Origin: Pseudomonadota bacterium
GTDB taxonomy: Bacteria > Pseudomonadota > Gammaproteobacteria > Steroidobacterales > Steroidobacteraceae
NCBI GenBank assembly: GCA_021808195.1
Contig: JAKBCE010000033.1
Location: forward strand, 1 to 35,046
Direction of reading: 5' to 3'
Length of the DNA: 35,046 bases
Of this stretch, positions 1 through 9,068 are shown one piece after another (the stretch's first letter is position 1; each line of letters opens with the position of its first letter). The notes beneath the pieces were generated by a model. It had not been told where the DNA came from. It saw only the letters and a list, made by a program, of their open reading frames with translations, and did no database searches. A program made the position numbers and the translations under genes.

Positions 1-116
1 CTCACCGTCACTCGGTCCCCAAGCGCATCCACCGCAAACCCTAAAATGTCAAACCCTATCGCTACATTGCCCACCGATGCCGGCGCAAACGCCGTCGCCC
101 ACTGCACAGCGCTCAT
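1..116 (-). CDS. thrB: Homoserine kinase, N-terminal fragment (cut by window edge)
   Basis: Only the first 38 codons are inside the window. The translation begins MSAVQWATAFAPASVGNVAI and continues GFDILGFAVDALGDRVTV. The PASVGN...GFDxLG block is the conserved N-terminal segment of GHMP-kinase-type homoserine kinases, which phosphorylate homoserine with ATP in threonine synthesis. The ATG (114-116) overlaps the TGA of the upstream aspartokinase-homoserine dehydrogenase (113-115) as ATGA, so the two genes should be translationally coupled in one thr operon. The length of the protein and the presence of thrC downstream cannot be judged. Confidence is high because both the motif and the operon position agree. 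Confidence 0.9.
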   Translation of the reverse strand, partial: MSAVQWATAFAPASVGNVAIGFDILGFAVDALGDRVTV

Positions 117-2596
117 AAACGGGCTCCCAGGTAAGCCGACAGCCGCAGCAGATCGGCAAACACGCCGCCGGCGGTAACCTCCGGTCCCGCTCCCGGTCCC
201 TGCACGATGAGCGGGTTGTCGCAGTAGCGACGTGTAGCAAAGCGCACGACGTTGTCGGTCAGCGCGATGTTGGCAAAGGCGTGCTGGGCATCGAACTCGA
301 CCAGGCCGACCGTCGCCTGACCATCTGCGCGCAACCGCCCGACGTAGCGCAATACGCGACCGGCGGTCCGTGCCGCCTCGAACCGCTCGCGCATCGCCCC
401 ATCCGAGCGCGGCAGACGGGCCATGAACTCCTCGATCGAGCCGCGCTCGAGGCCCGCAGGCACCAGACTTTCGACCTGCACGTCGGCGAGTTCGAGCTCC
501 AGACCCATTTCGCGGCCGAGAATGATCAGCTTGCGCGCCACGTCCATGCCGGAGAGGTCATCGCGCGGATCGGGCTCGGTGTAGCCGCGCTGGCGCGCCT
601 CGCGCACGATGTCCGAAAACGGCGTGCGGCCATCGTAGAGATTGAACAGATAAGCGAGCGTGCCGGAGAAAATGCCCTCGATGCTCGCGATCTCATCGCC
701 CGTTTCGCGCAGATCGCGCAGCGTGTGCACCACCGGCAGGCCTGCCCCGACCGTTGCCTCGTACAGATAGTGTGCCTGACCGGCGCGGCGGGCCGCCTGC
801 AACTCCCGGTAATAGGCGAACGCGGCGCTGTTGGCCTTCTTGTTCGGCGTAATCACGTGCACGCCGGCGCGCAGCCACTCGGCGTAGCGCGCGGCCACCT
901 CGCTGTTCGCTGTGCAGTCGATGAGCACGGTGTGCGGCAGATAATCGGTGCGCACGTGCGCGATGAACCGATCGAGATCAGCGGCCGTCTCGCTGCGCTC
1001 GTATTGCTCGCGCCACGAGCCGAGTGCGATCCCGGTGTCGGCGAGCACCATACGCTTGGAACCGAGAATGCCGCGCACGCGCAGATCGAGCTTGAACTGC
1101 TCGCGCAACCGCTCGCTCTGCGAGGCGATCTGCTCGAGCAAGACCTGCCCGACGGTGCCCGGCCCGATGATCCCGAGCGAGAGCGTGTGCGGCGAGAGGT
1201 ACAGCCCTGCGTGCGCTGCGCGCAACGCACGGGTCGCCGAGCGGGCCTCCACCACCACGGAGATGTTGCGCTCGGAGGCGCCCTGAGCGATGGCGCGGAT
1301 GTTCACCCCGCCCGTGCCGAGCGCATTGAACACCTTCGCGGCGACCCCAGGGGTGCCCGCCATGCCATCACCGACGACCGCCAGAATGGCCAGATTCGGA
1401 TCGATCTCCACGCTCTGGATGTGGCCCTCGAGCAGCTCGCGCTCGAAGGCACGGCGGATGACCGCGGCGGCCCGCTCGCCCTCGCTCTGCGGAATGGCGC
1501 AGCAGATCGAGTGTTCGGAACTGCCTTGAGAGATCAGGATCACCGAAATGCCTTCCTCGCGCAGCGCACCGAACAGTCGGTGCGCCGTACCGGGCACCCC
1601 GATCATGCCCGCGCCCTCGAGGTTCACCAGCGCCACCTTGTCGATGCTGGTGATGCCCTTGACCGGCAGACTCGAATGCGGCTCTGCGCAGATCAGCGTG
1701 CCGGGCTTGTGCGGCGCGAAGGTATTGCGGATCCAGATCGGGATACCATCCCCAACCGCCGGCGCCATGGTCTGCGGATGGATGACCTTGGCACCGAAGT
1801 ACGCCAGCTCCATCGCTTCGCTGTAGGAGAGCGAGTCGATCACCGTGGCATCGGGTACCCGGCGCGGATCGGCCGAGAGCACCCCGTCGACGTCAGTCCA
1901 GATATGGATTTCAGTGGCTCGCAGCAAGGCCCCGAAGATCGAGGCGGAGAAATCGCTGCCGTTGCGCCCGAGGGTGGTCTGCACGCCGCGCCGATCGGCA
2001 GCGATGAAGCCGGTGATCACCAGTGTGCCCTTGAAATCGGCATCGACCAGGTCCGCCAGCTGGGCCCGCGAGGGTTCCCACTGCACCGCAGGACCGAGCG
2101 AGCCCCACTCGACCACGACCACTCGTCGCGCATCGATCCATTGCACCGGACCACGCCGCTGCGGGCGCGTTTCAAGAAAGCGGTGAAAGAGCTTGGTCGA
2201 CCAGATCTCCCCGTACCCGGCGATCAGATCGCGCACATTCGGGGCCGCCGAGCGCGTGAGCTTGACGGTGTGCAGGATCCCCTCGAGATCGTGGCAATCC
2301 CGGTCGAACCCGGCCATGTACAGGCGCATCGCTTCGGCCGGCAGCAGCGCCTCGGCAATCGCCGCGTGCCGCGCACGCAAGCCGACAATCTCGGCCCGGT
2401 AGGTCTCATCCTGGGCTTCGGCCAAGCGGATTAAGCCGAGCAGCGCATCGGTGACGCCCTTGCACGCTGAGAGCACCACGCCGAGGCGCGGCGCCGGCGA
2501 GGCATCGAGGATGGCCGCCACGCGCTCAAAACAGGCAGCATCGGCGACGCTCGAGCCGCCAAATTTATGAACGACCCAGGATGCGGAGTTCGACAT
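113..2596 (-). CDS. thrA: Bifunctional aspartokinase / homoserine dehydrogenase
   Basis: This 827-residue fusion catalyses the first and third steps from aspartate to homoserine (phosphorylation of aspartate; reduction of aspartate semialdehyde). Residues 10-17 carry the aspartokinase signature HKFGGSSV. The kinase domain runs to about 310, the ACT-type regulatory region spans about 311-465, and homoserine dehydrogenase covers about 470-827 with the dinucleotide motif GIIGPGTVG at 475-483. Length and order match ThrA/MetL-type proteins. The start chosen is the ATG at 2596 (MSNSASWVVHKF); an upstream in-frame codon at 2662 would add 22 residues without similarity to the family. ACT domains of this family bind threonine, lysine or methionine; which one acts here cannot be told. 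The stop overlaps thrB by four bases. A good sigma-70-like promoter lies just upstream, leaving a leader too short for a thr attenuator. Confidence 0.96.
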   Translation of the reverse strand: MSNSASWVVHKFGGSSVADAACFERVAAILDASPAPRLGVVLSACKGVTDALLGLIRLAEAQDETYRAEIVGLRARHAAIAEALLPAEAMRLYMAGFDRDCHDLEGILHTVKLTRSAAPNVRDLIAGYGEIWSTKLFHRFLETRPQRRGPVQWIDARRVVVVEWGSLGPAVQWEPSRAQLADLVDADFKGTLVITGFIAADRRGVQTTLGRNGSDFSASIFGALLRATEIHIWTDVDGVLSADPRRVPDATVIDSLSYSEAMELAYFGAKVIHPQTMAPAVGDGIPIWIRNTFAPHKPGTLICAEPHSSLPVKGITSIDKVALVNLEGAGMIGVPGTAHRLFGALREEGISVILISQGSSEHSICCAIPQSEGERAAAVIRRAFERELLEGHIQSVEIDPNLAILAVVGDGMAGTPGVAAKVFNALGTGGVNIRAIAQGASERNISVVVEARSATRALRAAHAGLYLSPHTLSLGIIGPGTVGQVLLEQIASQSERLREQFKLDLRVRGILGSKRMVLADTGIALGSWREQYERSETAADLDRFIAHVRTDYLPHTVLIDCTANSEVAARYAEWLRAGVHVITPNKKANSAAFAYYRELQAARRAGQAHYLYEATVGAGLPVVHTLRDLRETGDEIASIEGIFSGTLAYLFNLYDGRTPFSDIVREARQRGYTEPDPRDDLSGMDVARKLIILGREMGLELELADVQVESLVPAGLERGSIEEFMARLPRSDGAMRERFEAARTAGRVLRYVGRLRADGQATVGLVEFDAQHAFANIALTDNVVRFATRRYCDNPLIVQGPGAGPEVTAGGVFADLLRLSAYLGARL

Positions 2597-2625
2597 AGGA
2601 TGCCCACCAGAGGAAAAGCCGTGCG

Positions 2626-2654
2626 ACTCTACTGATGCGCAACCGCCCGCGCAA
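2626..2654 (-). promoter_or_regulatory. Probable sigma-70 promoter of the thrA-thrB operon
   Basis: On the minus strand a -35 box TTGCGC (2649-2654) is followed after 17 bases by a -10 box TAGAGT (2626-2631). Transcription would start near 2619, about 22 bases before the thrA ATG. No leader peptide or terminator-antiterminator fold fits in that space, so classical thr attenuation is unlikely from this promoter. Confidence 0.55.
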
Positions 2655-2703
2655 TGGATCATCCGACGGATCGTGCTGCGCCCCGGCCCGGTACAATGCG
2701 CCG

Positions 2704-3258
2704 ATGAACGAGAGCGACATCCTCCGTGGCCAGCTCGCCACCGAGCGCATCCACGCCGCCCAGGTGGCCAACGCCTGCGTCAGCCTGTTCGGCACCGAGC
2801 GCGAGCGGCCCGATCCGCCACCGGCCGAGTTCCGCGAGGCCAGCGTCAACTACCTCGTCTGGGTCCTCAGCCGCTTCGAGCAACGCGATCAGCTCCTCGC
2901 CGAGTACCTCGCACGCCAGCGCACCGTCGAGCAGCCCTCGTCCGACGAACTCGCCGCGCTCGAGGCGCGCGAGGGCACCAGCCGGCAGGCACTGATGCGC
3001 CTGGAGAGCGCTCTCGCAGCCCCGTCCCCCGAGAGCGCACGCGCCGCCTGGCTCGCCTTCGGGCAGTTCTTCAATACCCTCTGGTGCGCGCGCCGCGCCG
3101 CCATCGAGCAGCACCTCACCGCACTGCCTCGCCCGGCCAGCTGGCGCGCCCTCTGTGCCCTCGACGCCGACTCCATCCTCCACGAGCGCGCCCGATACGC
3201 ACAGGTCGCCGCTCACCTCCCTCCCGGTATCACCCTGCTCGGCGAAACCTCGGCCTGA
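2704..3258 (+). CDS. Hypothetical helical protein, 184 aa
   Basis: I do not recognise this protein. It starts MNESDILRGQLATERIHAAQ and is rich in Ala, Arg, Glu and Leu with heptad-like helical stretches throughout, no signal peptide and no membrane segment. A conserved-looking centre contains NYLVWVLSRFEQRDQLL (about residues 46-62). It diverges from thrA across a 107-base gap. A TACAAT box at 2692-2697 lies so close to the ATG that transcription would begin at or next to the start codon, so the message may be leaderless; no Shine-Dalgarno sequence is visible. Coding is supported by uninterrupted frame, strong third-position G/C and soluble-protein composition. Function unknown. Confidence 0.7.
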   Translation: MNESDILRGQLATERIHAAQVANACVSLFGTERERPDPPPAEFREASVNYLVWVLSRFEQRDQLLAEYLARQRTVEQPSSDELAALEAREGTSRQALMRLESALAAPSPESARAAWLAFGQFFNTLWCARRAAIEQHLTALPRPASWRALCALDADSILHERARYAQVAAHLPPGITLLGETSA

Positions 3259-3503
3259 TGCCTCTGCCTGACGCCCCAATCCACCCACCCCAAGCGCAAT
3301 CCGCGCCTCGGGTGCGTCGTTCGGGTCACTCTGCGCCTGAATACGCACCCGCTTTTCGCTCCCGGCGCACGGCGAGCCCCTAGACCCGTGCGGTACGCCC
3401 GCAGACACGCGGCTCAATGGGGCAGCGCGCCGCTCAACTCATGCTACCGTGCCCGAGCGGCGCTCAGCGCCGGCACTGGCGCTTTTTAGGAGATGAACCC
3501 AGG

Positions 3504-3899
3504 ATGAGCACGAACCACCACACCGGCGGCTGTCTGTGCGGCGGTGTGCGCTACGAAGTCGACGGTCCGCTACGCGACGTCATCGCCTGCCACTGCAGCC
3601 AGTGCCGGCGCACGAGTGGACATTTCGTGGCGGCGACGCGCACGGCGAGTGACAGACTGAAGTTGCTCACCGAGGAGACGCTCACCTGGTTTCGCTCCTC
3701 GGCGGGCGCGGAGCGGGGCTTCTGTCGCCGCTGCGGCGGGAACCTGTTCTGGCGACCGATCGGCGGCACGACCACGAGCATTTTTGCCGGCACCCTGGAT
3801 GCACCGACGCACCTCACGATCGTCCGGCATATCTTCGTCGCGGACAAATCGGACTACTACGCGATTACCGACGGGGTTGCCCAGTTCCCCGGGCAGTGA
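3504..3899 (+). CDS. GFA-family zinc protein (glutathione-dependent formaldehyde-activating type)
   Basis: A 131-residue protein with the full cysteine layout of the GFA/Mss4-like fold: C10-x-C12, C29-x-C31-x2-C34, and C74-x2-C77. In the family C-x-C plus C-x2-C hold a structural zinc and the C-x-C-x2-C triplet holds the second zinc. The founding member Gfa was described as assisting the glutathione-formaldehyde reaction, but most homologues have no proven role. The start at 3504 follows a TTAGGAG ribosome site (3486-3492); an ATG at 3493 hits a stop after four codons. It is convergent with the sarcosine oxidase operon, whose uncoupled turnover releases formaldehyde, so a detoxification role is plausible but inferred. 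Confidence 0.85.
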   Translation: MSTNHHTGGCLCGGVRYEVDGPLRDVIACHCSQCRRTSGHFVAATRTASDRLKLLTEETLTWFRSSAGAERGFCRRCGGNLFWRPIGGTTTSIFAGTLDAPTHLTIVRHIFVADKSDYYAITDGVAQFPGQ

Positions 3900-3947
3900 G
3901 TCCGCCCGCCCGCCCGTGCCCCGCTGAGCCGCCGCCGCAGGCGACCC

Positions 3948-4559
3948 CTAGCGCTGTGCAAGCGGCTCGAAGCGAAAGCCGAACTCGGCGGCGCTGTCGC
4001 GCACAGCCTCATACAGACTCCCGGCGAAGCTGCCTGCCACGGCAAGCTCGAACACCGGCTGGCCGGCCGGCGCATCCTCGAGCCGCCAGAGCGTCACCGG
4101 CATGTGTTCGAGCACGGTCTGCGCCACATCGCCCGGGCGAAACTGCGCCTCATGCAGATCGATCGGCACGAGTTTGGCGAGGCTGGCGCGCAGATCCGCT
4201 CCGCTTAGGCGCAGCACTGCGTAAGCGTCCGTGAGCTCCACGACCGTGGCGAGCGGCTCCAAGCGTGCCACCAAGTCGGGCACGAATTCTTCGCCCGCGT
4301 CCTGCGCGAGCATCAGCCAGCGCTGCGGCGCGATACCGGCCGCTGCAACACCGCGGGCCGACACACGCCGGGCGGCATCGGGCAACTCGATGCCGAAGTG
4401 CTCGCGGACGCGAGCTCTGAGCGCCTGCACCTGCGCCGTACGGGCCGCCAGATGCGCAATGGCAAGTCCACCGCGCTCGATCGCAACGACGCCGCGACCC
4501 GAGCCCACACTCTGCGGCGTAGCGGCAAAAACCGAACTGACCGTGTACTCCGCGCTCAT
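3948..4559 (-). CDS. soxG: Sarcosine oxidase, gamma subunit
   Basis: The translation MSAEYTVSSVFAATPQSVGS... fits SoxG, the GcvT-like small subunit of heterotetrameric sarcosine oxidase, in size (203 residues) and sequence features (APQRWLML near the middle; D-x-SHG-like ELTDAYAVLRLSG; a C-terminal SFAGSLYEAVRDSAAEFGF segment). Gamma packs against alpha and has no cofactor of its own. The ATG at 4559 is preferred: AAGGGGTGA lies just upstream (about 4564-4572), whereas a GTG at 4568 overlaps the soxA stop and would add only three residues. It is last in bla-like/soxB/soxD/soxA/soxG. The identification rests heavily on the operon order, because SoxG is poorly conserved. Confidence 0.9.
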   Translation of the reverse strand: MSAEYTVSSVFAATPQSVGSGRGVVAIERGGLAIAHLAARTAQVQALRARVREHFGIELPDAARRVSARGVAAAGIAPQRWLMLAQDAGEEFVPDLVARLEPLATVVELTDAYAVLRLSGADLRASLAKLVPIDLHEAQFRPGDVAQTVLEHMPVTLWRLEDAPAGQPVFELAVAGSFAGSLYEAVRDSAAEFGFRFEPLAQR

Positions 4560-4564
4560 CGGTC

Positions 4565-7534
4565 TCACCCCTTCACCCGCAGCCCGTCCGGGTCATAAAA
4601 CACCGGCCGCACAACCTCGACGGGCAGATCGAGATTGCGCAGCGGATCGTAAGCGCGAATCTGCTCACCGAGCCGCTCCCGTGCGCGGCTGAGGAAGCCG
4701 AGTCCAATCCACCGTCCGAGCGTCGGGGAGAACGCGCTCGAACTGACGAATCCCTGATCGTTCTGCAGACTCAGCGGTACCCCCGCCGCGAGCAGATGCG
4801 CCCCGCTGGTGAGCCGCGCGTGCGGATCGAGCGGTCGCAGTCCGACCAGCGCCGGTCGGTCCGGTGCGCTGAGCGCCGGGCGCGAGGCGAGCACCCGTCC
4901 GATGAAGTCCTTGTGCCTAGATACGAGCCGGCCGAGCCCCAGATCTTCGGCGGTTGTGGTGCCGTTGATCTCCGGCCCGGCCACATGGCCCTTCTCGATG
5001 CGCATCACGCCGAGCGCCTCGGTCCCGTACGGCGTCACGCCCAGCGACTCCCCGGCTTGCATCAGTGCGCGCACGGTCGTCTCGGCACACCGGGCAGGCA
5101 CTGCCAGCTCATAGCCGAGCTCGCCGCAGAACGAGATGCGAAACAAGCGCGCGCGCCGCCCCAGCCAGCGCAGCGATGCACAGGCCATATGCGGCAGGTC
5201 CGCATTTGAGAGTGCGAGTGCCTCGGCGCACACTCGCTCGAGTAACGTCCGCGCGAGCGGACCGGCGATCGCAAATTGCGCCCACTGTTCCGTGACGTTC
5301 GTCAGCTGTACATCGAGCTCAGGCCAGAGCACCTGCTGCGCATAGGTCAGGTGACGCATCACCTGAGCGACATGCGCGGTACTGCTCGAGAGCAGAAAGT
5401 GTCCGTCGCGAAGGTGTGCAATCGTCCCATCATCGAGCACCATGCCGTCGATGCGCAGCATCAGCCCGTAGCGCACCCGGCCGACGGGCAGTGTCGCCAC
5501 TGCATTGGCGTAGATCCGCTCGAGAAAACTCGCCGCATCTCGCCCCTGCACGTCGATCTTGCCGAGCGTCGAGACGTCGCAGACTCCCACCGCCGTGCGC
5601 ACGGATCTCACCTCGCGCGCAACCGTGCTGCGCCAATCGCTCTCCCCGGGTAGCGCAAACCATTGGGCGCGCCGCCATTGACCCGTATCGACAAACACCG
5701 CACCCCGGGTCTCGGCCCAACGGTGCGACGGGGTCAACCGATACGGGCGGAAATTGCGCCCCCGCTCCCGGGCCGCGAGCGCGCCGATCGCCACCGGGGT
5801 GTAGGGCGGTCGCGCCGCGATCGTGCCGATCTCGGCCACTTCCCGCCCGGTGCGCGCCGCGAGCAGCGCATGGCCATTTAGTTGTGCAGTCTTGCCCTGG
5901 TCCGTACCCATGCCAAGGGTGGTATAGCGCTTCAGGTGCTCCGCGCTGCGATAGCCCTCGCGCACCGCCAGGGCCACATCCTCCGCCGTGACATCGTGCT
6001 GGTAATCCACGAACGCCTTGCCGCGCGAGCCGGGTACGAACCACAGCGGCGAGGACTCGAGACGCTCCTCGTCGGTTTGCCAGCTGACGAGCGGTGCATC
6101 GAAGCCGGCCGTGCGCGCTGCATCCCGACCCGCTGCAGCGCCGCTGCGCAGTGCCCCGGCGAGGGAGAATTCTCCGGCGGCCGCGCCGACGGCGCACAGG
6201 CTGGGCGGCAGATCCGCCGGCACGTGCGCACTGATCGACTCGTCCCATCGCGGACGCATCCCGAGGTGCGTTGCGAGCGCGAGGTTCGGGCTCCAGCCGC
6301 CCGCCACGGCCAGCGCATCGACGGGCACGCCTCTCACGCGACCGTCCCGGTCCAGCACCTCGACTCGGCGCAGGGCGCGCGCGCCGGCGGTGCTCAGAAT
6401 CTGCCCGCCGAGAACGACCTGAACGTCGTGCCTGCTTGCCTGCTCGAGCAGGGCCGCACCGACGGCTGCGCGCGCATCGACGATGACCGGCACCTCGACC
6501 TGCGCATCGAGCAGATCGAAAGCCGTCTTCCAGCCATCGTCGCCGGTCGTGAACAGCCCCACCCGCCGGCCGGGCGTCACCCTGTAACGGTTGACGTACG
6601 TACGCACTGCCGCAGCCAGCATCACGCCTGGACGATCGTTGCCACCGAATACGACGGTCCGCTCGAGAGCGCCTGTGGCGAGCACGGTGCGCCGCGCAAC
6701 GATTTTCCAGAATCGTTGCCGCGGCTGGTGCTCCGGCGGCATCGGCAAATGGTCACTGACTCGCTCGATGGCGCCGTACGTCGCACCGTCGTAGACCCCG
6801 AATACAGTGGTGCGCGTCATGAAACGCACCTCGGGCAGCGCACGCAACTCCGCTACGGCATTTCGCGCCCAGCTCGCAGCGTCGGCGCCGTCGATTTCGT
6901 GGCGCTCCCCGTTCAAGCGACCGCCGGGCAGAAAATCCTCCTCGCACACCAAGACGCGCGCGCCCGCGCGAGCGGCCGTCAGCGCCGCGGCAAGACCGGC
7001 CGGACCGGAGCCGATCACCAGTACGTCGCAAAATGCATGCGCCTTCTCATAGCAATCCGGATCGGGCTCGGCGCTGGCGCGTCCGAGGCCGGCCGCGCGC
7101 CGGATCGCCGGCTCGTAGACCTTCTCCCACCAGGCTGCCGGCCACATGAAGGTTTTGTAGTAAAAGCCTGCAACGAACAGTCGCGACAGCAACGAGTTGA
7201 TCGCACCAACATCGAAGACGCGCGACGGCCAAGCGTTCTGGCTGCATGCCTGCAGGCCTTCGAACAGCTCGATCATCGTCGCGCGGGTATTGGGTTCGCG
7301 ACGCGCTCCACAGCGCAGCTCGACCAGCGCGTTCGGCTCTTCCGAGCCGGCCGTGAGGATGCCTCGTGGCCGATGATATTTGAACGAGCGCCCCACCAGG
7401 TGCACCCCGGCGGCGAGCAACGCCGAGGCGAGCGTATCGCCCGCGTACGCACTGTGGCGGCGGCCGTCGAACGTGAACGAGAGCGTCCGATCGCGTTGAA
7501 TGGCCCCCTCGCCCGCCAGCCGATAGACGCTCAC
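4565..7534 (-). CDS. soxA: Sarcosine oxidase, alpha subunit
   Basis: A 989-residue subunit of heterotetrameric sarcosine oxidase, which oxidises sarcosine to glycine and passes the methyl carbon to tetrahydrofolate (or releases formaldehyde). Residues about 10-100 form the ferredoxin-like N-terminal domain; the region around FKYHRPRGILTAGSEEPNAL (51-70) lacks the cluster cysteines of HcnA-like relatives, as is normal in SoxA. The FAD/NAD domain begins with VIGSGPAG (173-180). From about 600 to the end is the GcvT-like aminomethyltransferase domain that binds tetrahydrofolate. The GTG start at 7534 is chosen because it overlaps the soxD TGA (GTGA) and follows AAGGAG (7543-7548) by eight bases; upstream codons in this frame belong to soxD sequence. 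The stop overlaps the soxG region. Confidence 0.96.
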   Translation of the reverse strand: MSVYRLAGEGAIQRDRTLSFTFDGRRHSAYAGDTLASALLAAGVHLVGRSFKYHRPRGILTAGSEEPNALVELRCGARREPNTRATMIELFEGLQACSQNAWPSRVFDVGAINSLLSRLFVAGFYYKTFMWPAAWWEKVYEPAIRRAAGLGRASAEPDPDCYEKAHAFCDVLVIGSGPAGLAAALTAARAGARVLVCEEDFLPGGRLNGERHEIDGADAASWARNAVAELRALPEVRFMTRTTVFGVYDGATYGAIERVSDHLPMPPEHQPRQRFWKIVARRTVLATGALERTVVFGGNDRPGVMLAAAVRTYVNRYRVTPGRRVGLFTTGDDGWKTAFDLLDAQVEVPVIVDARAAVGAALLEQASRHDVQVVLGGQILSTAGARALRRVEVLDRDGRVRGVPVDALAVAGGWSPNLALATHLGMRPRWDESISAHVPADLPPSLCAVGAAAGEFSLAGALRSGAAAGRDAARTAGFDAPLVSWQTDEERLESSPLWFVPGSRGKAFVDYQHDVTAEDVALAVREGYRSAEHLKRYTTLGMGTDQGKTAQLNGHALLAARTGREVAEIGTIAARPPYTPVAIGALAARERGRNFRPYRLTPSHRWAETRGAVFVDTGQWRRAQWFALPGESDWRSTVAREVRSVRTAVGVCDVSTLGKIDVQGRDAASFLERIYANAVATLPVGRVRYGLMLRIDGMVLDDGTIAHLRDGHFLLSSSTAHVAQVMRHLTYAQQVLWPELDVQLTNVTEQWAQFAIAGPLARTLLERVCAEALALSNADLPHMACASLRWLGRRARLFRISFCGELGYELAVPARCAETTVRALMQAGESLGVTPYGTEALGVMRIEKGHVAGPEINGTTTAEDLGLGRLVSRHKDFIGRVLASRPALSAPDRPALVGLRPLDPHARLTSGAHLLAAGVPLSLQNDQGFVSSSAFSPTLGRWIGLGFLSRARERLGEQIRAYDPLRNLDLPVEVVRPVFYDPDGLRVKG

Positions 7535-7794
7535 GGCGCGTACTCCTTGGCAAGCTGCACGGCGAAGATCGCGTGCGTGCGGGTATCTCGGGTGACTGTC
7601 AACCACGAGCCGCAGCCGAAGGTGTGATACCACAGTTCCCGGTGGGCTCCCGCCGGGTTCGCGCGCAAATACACCGCCTCGATCAGCTGTTGCGCGGACT
7701 GCGCCGCGCCGCTCGCCTCGGCGCTGTCCGCATCGCCGAGGTAGCTGAACTCGCTGAGATCGCGTTCACCGCAAAAGGGACAATGGATGCGCAC
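7531..7794 (-). CDS. soxD: Sarcosine oxidase, delta subunit
   Basis: An 87-residue zinc subunit. It begins MRIHCPFCGERDLSEFSYLG; C5 and C8 with H57 and C61 reproduce the Cys-x2-Cys ... His-x3-Cys zinc site known from the Stenotrophomonas maltophilia enzyme structure. The length is typical. It lies nine bases after soxB and overlaps soxA by four bases (GTGA), so stoichiometric coupled translation is likely. The central HRELWYHTFGCGSWL block is diagnostic of SoxD. Confidence 0.96.
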   Translation of the reverse strand: MRIHCPFCGERDLSEFSYLGDADSAEASGAAQSAQQLIEAVYLRANPAGAHRELWYHTFGCGSWLTVTRDTRTHAIFAVQLAKEYAP

Positions 7795-7803
7795 GCTCGG
7801 CTC

Positions 7804-9054
7804 TCAGTGAAGGTTCGGCTGGGGCCCCTGCCCCTTCTCATCGATCAGATGACCGCTGGCGAAGCGCTCGAGCCGGTACGCCCGAGTGAGCTCGTGACTC
7901 TCCCCGCGCGCCAGCAGATGCGCGAAGCAATAGCCCGAGGCGGGGGTGGCCTTGAACCCGCCGTAGCACCAGCCGGCATTCAGATACAGCCCCTCGAGCG
8001 GCGTGCGATCGATGATCGGAGAGCCGTCCATCGACATGTCCATGATGCCGCCCCAGGAACGCAGCAGGCGCAGTCGGCCGATCGAGGGCATCACCGCCAT
8101 GCCCCCTGCGCAGACGTCCTCGACGGTCGGCAGGTTGCCGCGCTGCGCATACGAGTTGTAGCCGTCGATGTCGCCGCCGAAGACGAGTCCGCCTTTGTCG
8201 GACTGACTGATGTAGAAATGCCCCGCGCCGAAGGTCACCACACAGGGAATCAGCGGCTTGACCGCCTCGGACACGAACGCCTGCAGTACATGGCTCTCTA
8301 TCGGCAGACGCAGCCCGGCCATGGCAGCGACCCGCGAGGAATTGCCGGCGACGGCGATTCCGATCGTCTCGGCTCCGATCGACCCGCGCGTGGTCTGCAC
8401 CCCGCAGATCCGCTCCCCGGAGCGCAGAAAGCCTGTCACCTCGCAGTTCTGCACGATATCGACCCCGAGTTCGCTCGCGGCACGCGCATAACCCCAGACC
8501 ACCGCATCGTGCCGCGCCGTGCCGCCGCGACGCTGCAGCAGTCCGCCCTGAATGGGAAACCGTGCGTTGTCGAACTCGAGAAACGGCAGCATGCGCCGTA
8601 CCGCCGCCGCATCCAGCAGCTCGGCATCGACTCCGTGCAAGCGCATCGCATTGCCGCGGCGCACGAATGCATCGCGCTGCGCGTCCGAGTGGAACAGGTT
8701 GAGCACGCCGCGCTGACTGACCATGGCGTTGTAGTTGAGGTCGCGCTCGAGGCCCTCCCACAGCTGCATCGAGAACTCGTAGAACGGCAGGTTGCCGGGC
8801 AGCAGATAGTTGGAGCGGATGATCGTGGTGTTGCGGCCAGCATTGCCGAGGCCGATCGCCCCCTTCTCGAGCACCGCCACATCGGTGATGCCGTGCACCT
8901 TGGCGAGATAATACGCGGTGGCGAGCCCGTGACCGCCGCCGCCGATAAGGAGCACCCGATAGGCGGACTTCGGGGCCGCGTCCCGCCAGGCCGGCGTCCA
9001 ACCCCGGTGTGCCATCAGACCCTGACGCAGCAAAGTGAACAGCGAATAGCGCAT
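7804..9054 (-). CDS. soxB: Sarcosine oxidase, beta subunit
   Basis: A 416-residue DAO-fold flavoprotein that carries the active site for sarcosine oxidation. The dinucleotide motif GGGGHGLA lies at about 38-45. H182 in ARHDAVVWGYAR corresponds to the histidine that in characterised enzymes is covalently bound to FMN, so the subunit should hold noncovalent FAD plus covalent FMN at the interface with alpha. Near the C-terminus WGGIMDMSMDGSPIID and NAGWCYGGFKATPASG are family-typical. It starts MRYSLFTLLRQGLMAHRGW, like other SoxB proteins. It begins 14 bases after a beta-lactamase-fold hydrolase gene and ends nine bases before soxD. No glyA or purU, which flank sox in several genomes, is present in this window. 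Confidence 0.97.
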   Translation of the reverse strand: MRYSLFTLLRQGLMAHRGWTPAWRDAAPKSAYRVLLIGGGGHGLATAYYLAKVHGITDVAVLEKGAIGLGNAGRNTTIIRSNYLLPGNLPFYEFSMQLWEGLERDLNYNAMVSQRGVLNLFHSDAQRDAFVRRGNAMRLHGVDAELLDAAAVRRMLPFLEFDNARFPIQGGLLQRRGGTARHDAVVWGYARAASELGVDIVQNCEVTGFLRSGERICGVQTTRGSIGAETIGIAVAGNSSRVAAMAGLRLPIESHVLQAFVSEAVKPLIPCVVTFGAGHFYISQSDKGGLVFGGDIDGYNSYAQRGNLPTVEDVCAGGMAVMPSIGRLRLLRSWGGIMDMSMDGSPIIDRTPLEGLYLNAGWCYGGFKATPASGYCFAHLLARGESHELTRAYRLERFASGHLIDEKGQGPQPNLH

Positions 9055-9068
9055 GGGTTGAACTCGCG

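Noticed and set aside
281..2434. Long plus-strand open frame opposite thrA
   Set aside because: It is antisense to a fully recognised thrA, has low-complexity Arg/Ala/His composition and no family motif; such mirror frames are common in G+C-rich genes.
2597..2703. thr leader peptide and attenuator
   Set aside because: The promoter leaves only about 22 bases of leader and no Thr/Ile-rich peptide or alternative hairpins are visible.
3458..3472. CGGCGC/GCGCCG hairpin ahead of the GFA gene
   Set aside because: A short six-base stem in G+C-rich sequence with no T-tract or conserved riboswitch features.
5882..7627. 581-codon plus-strand open frame opposite soxA
   Set aside because: Mirror frame of soxA; no domain, no ribosome site and atypical protein composition.
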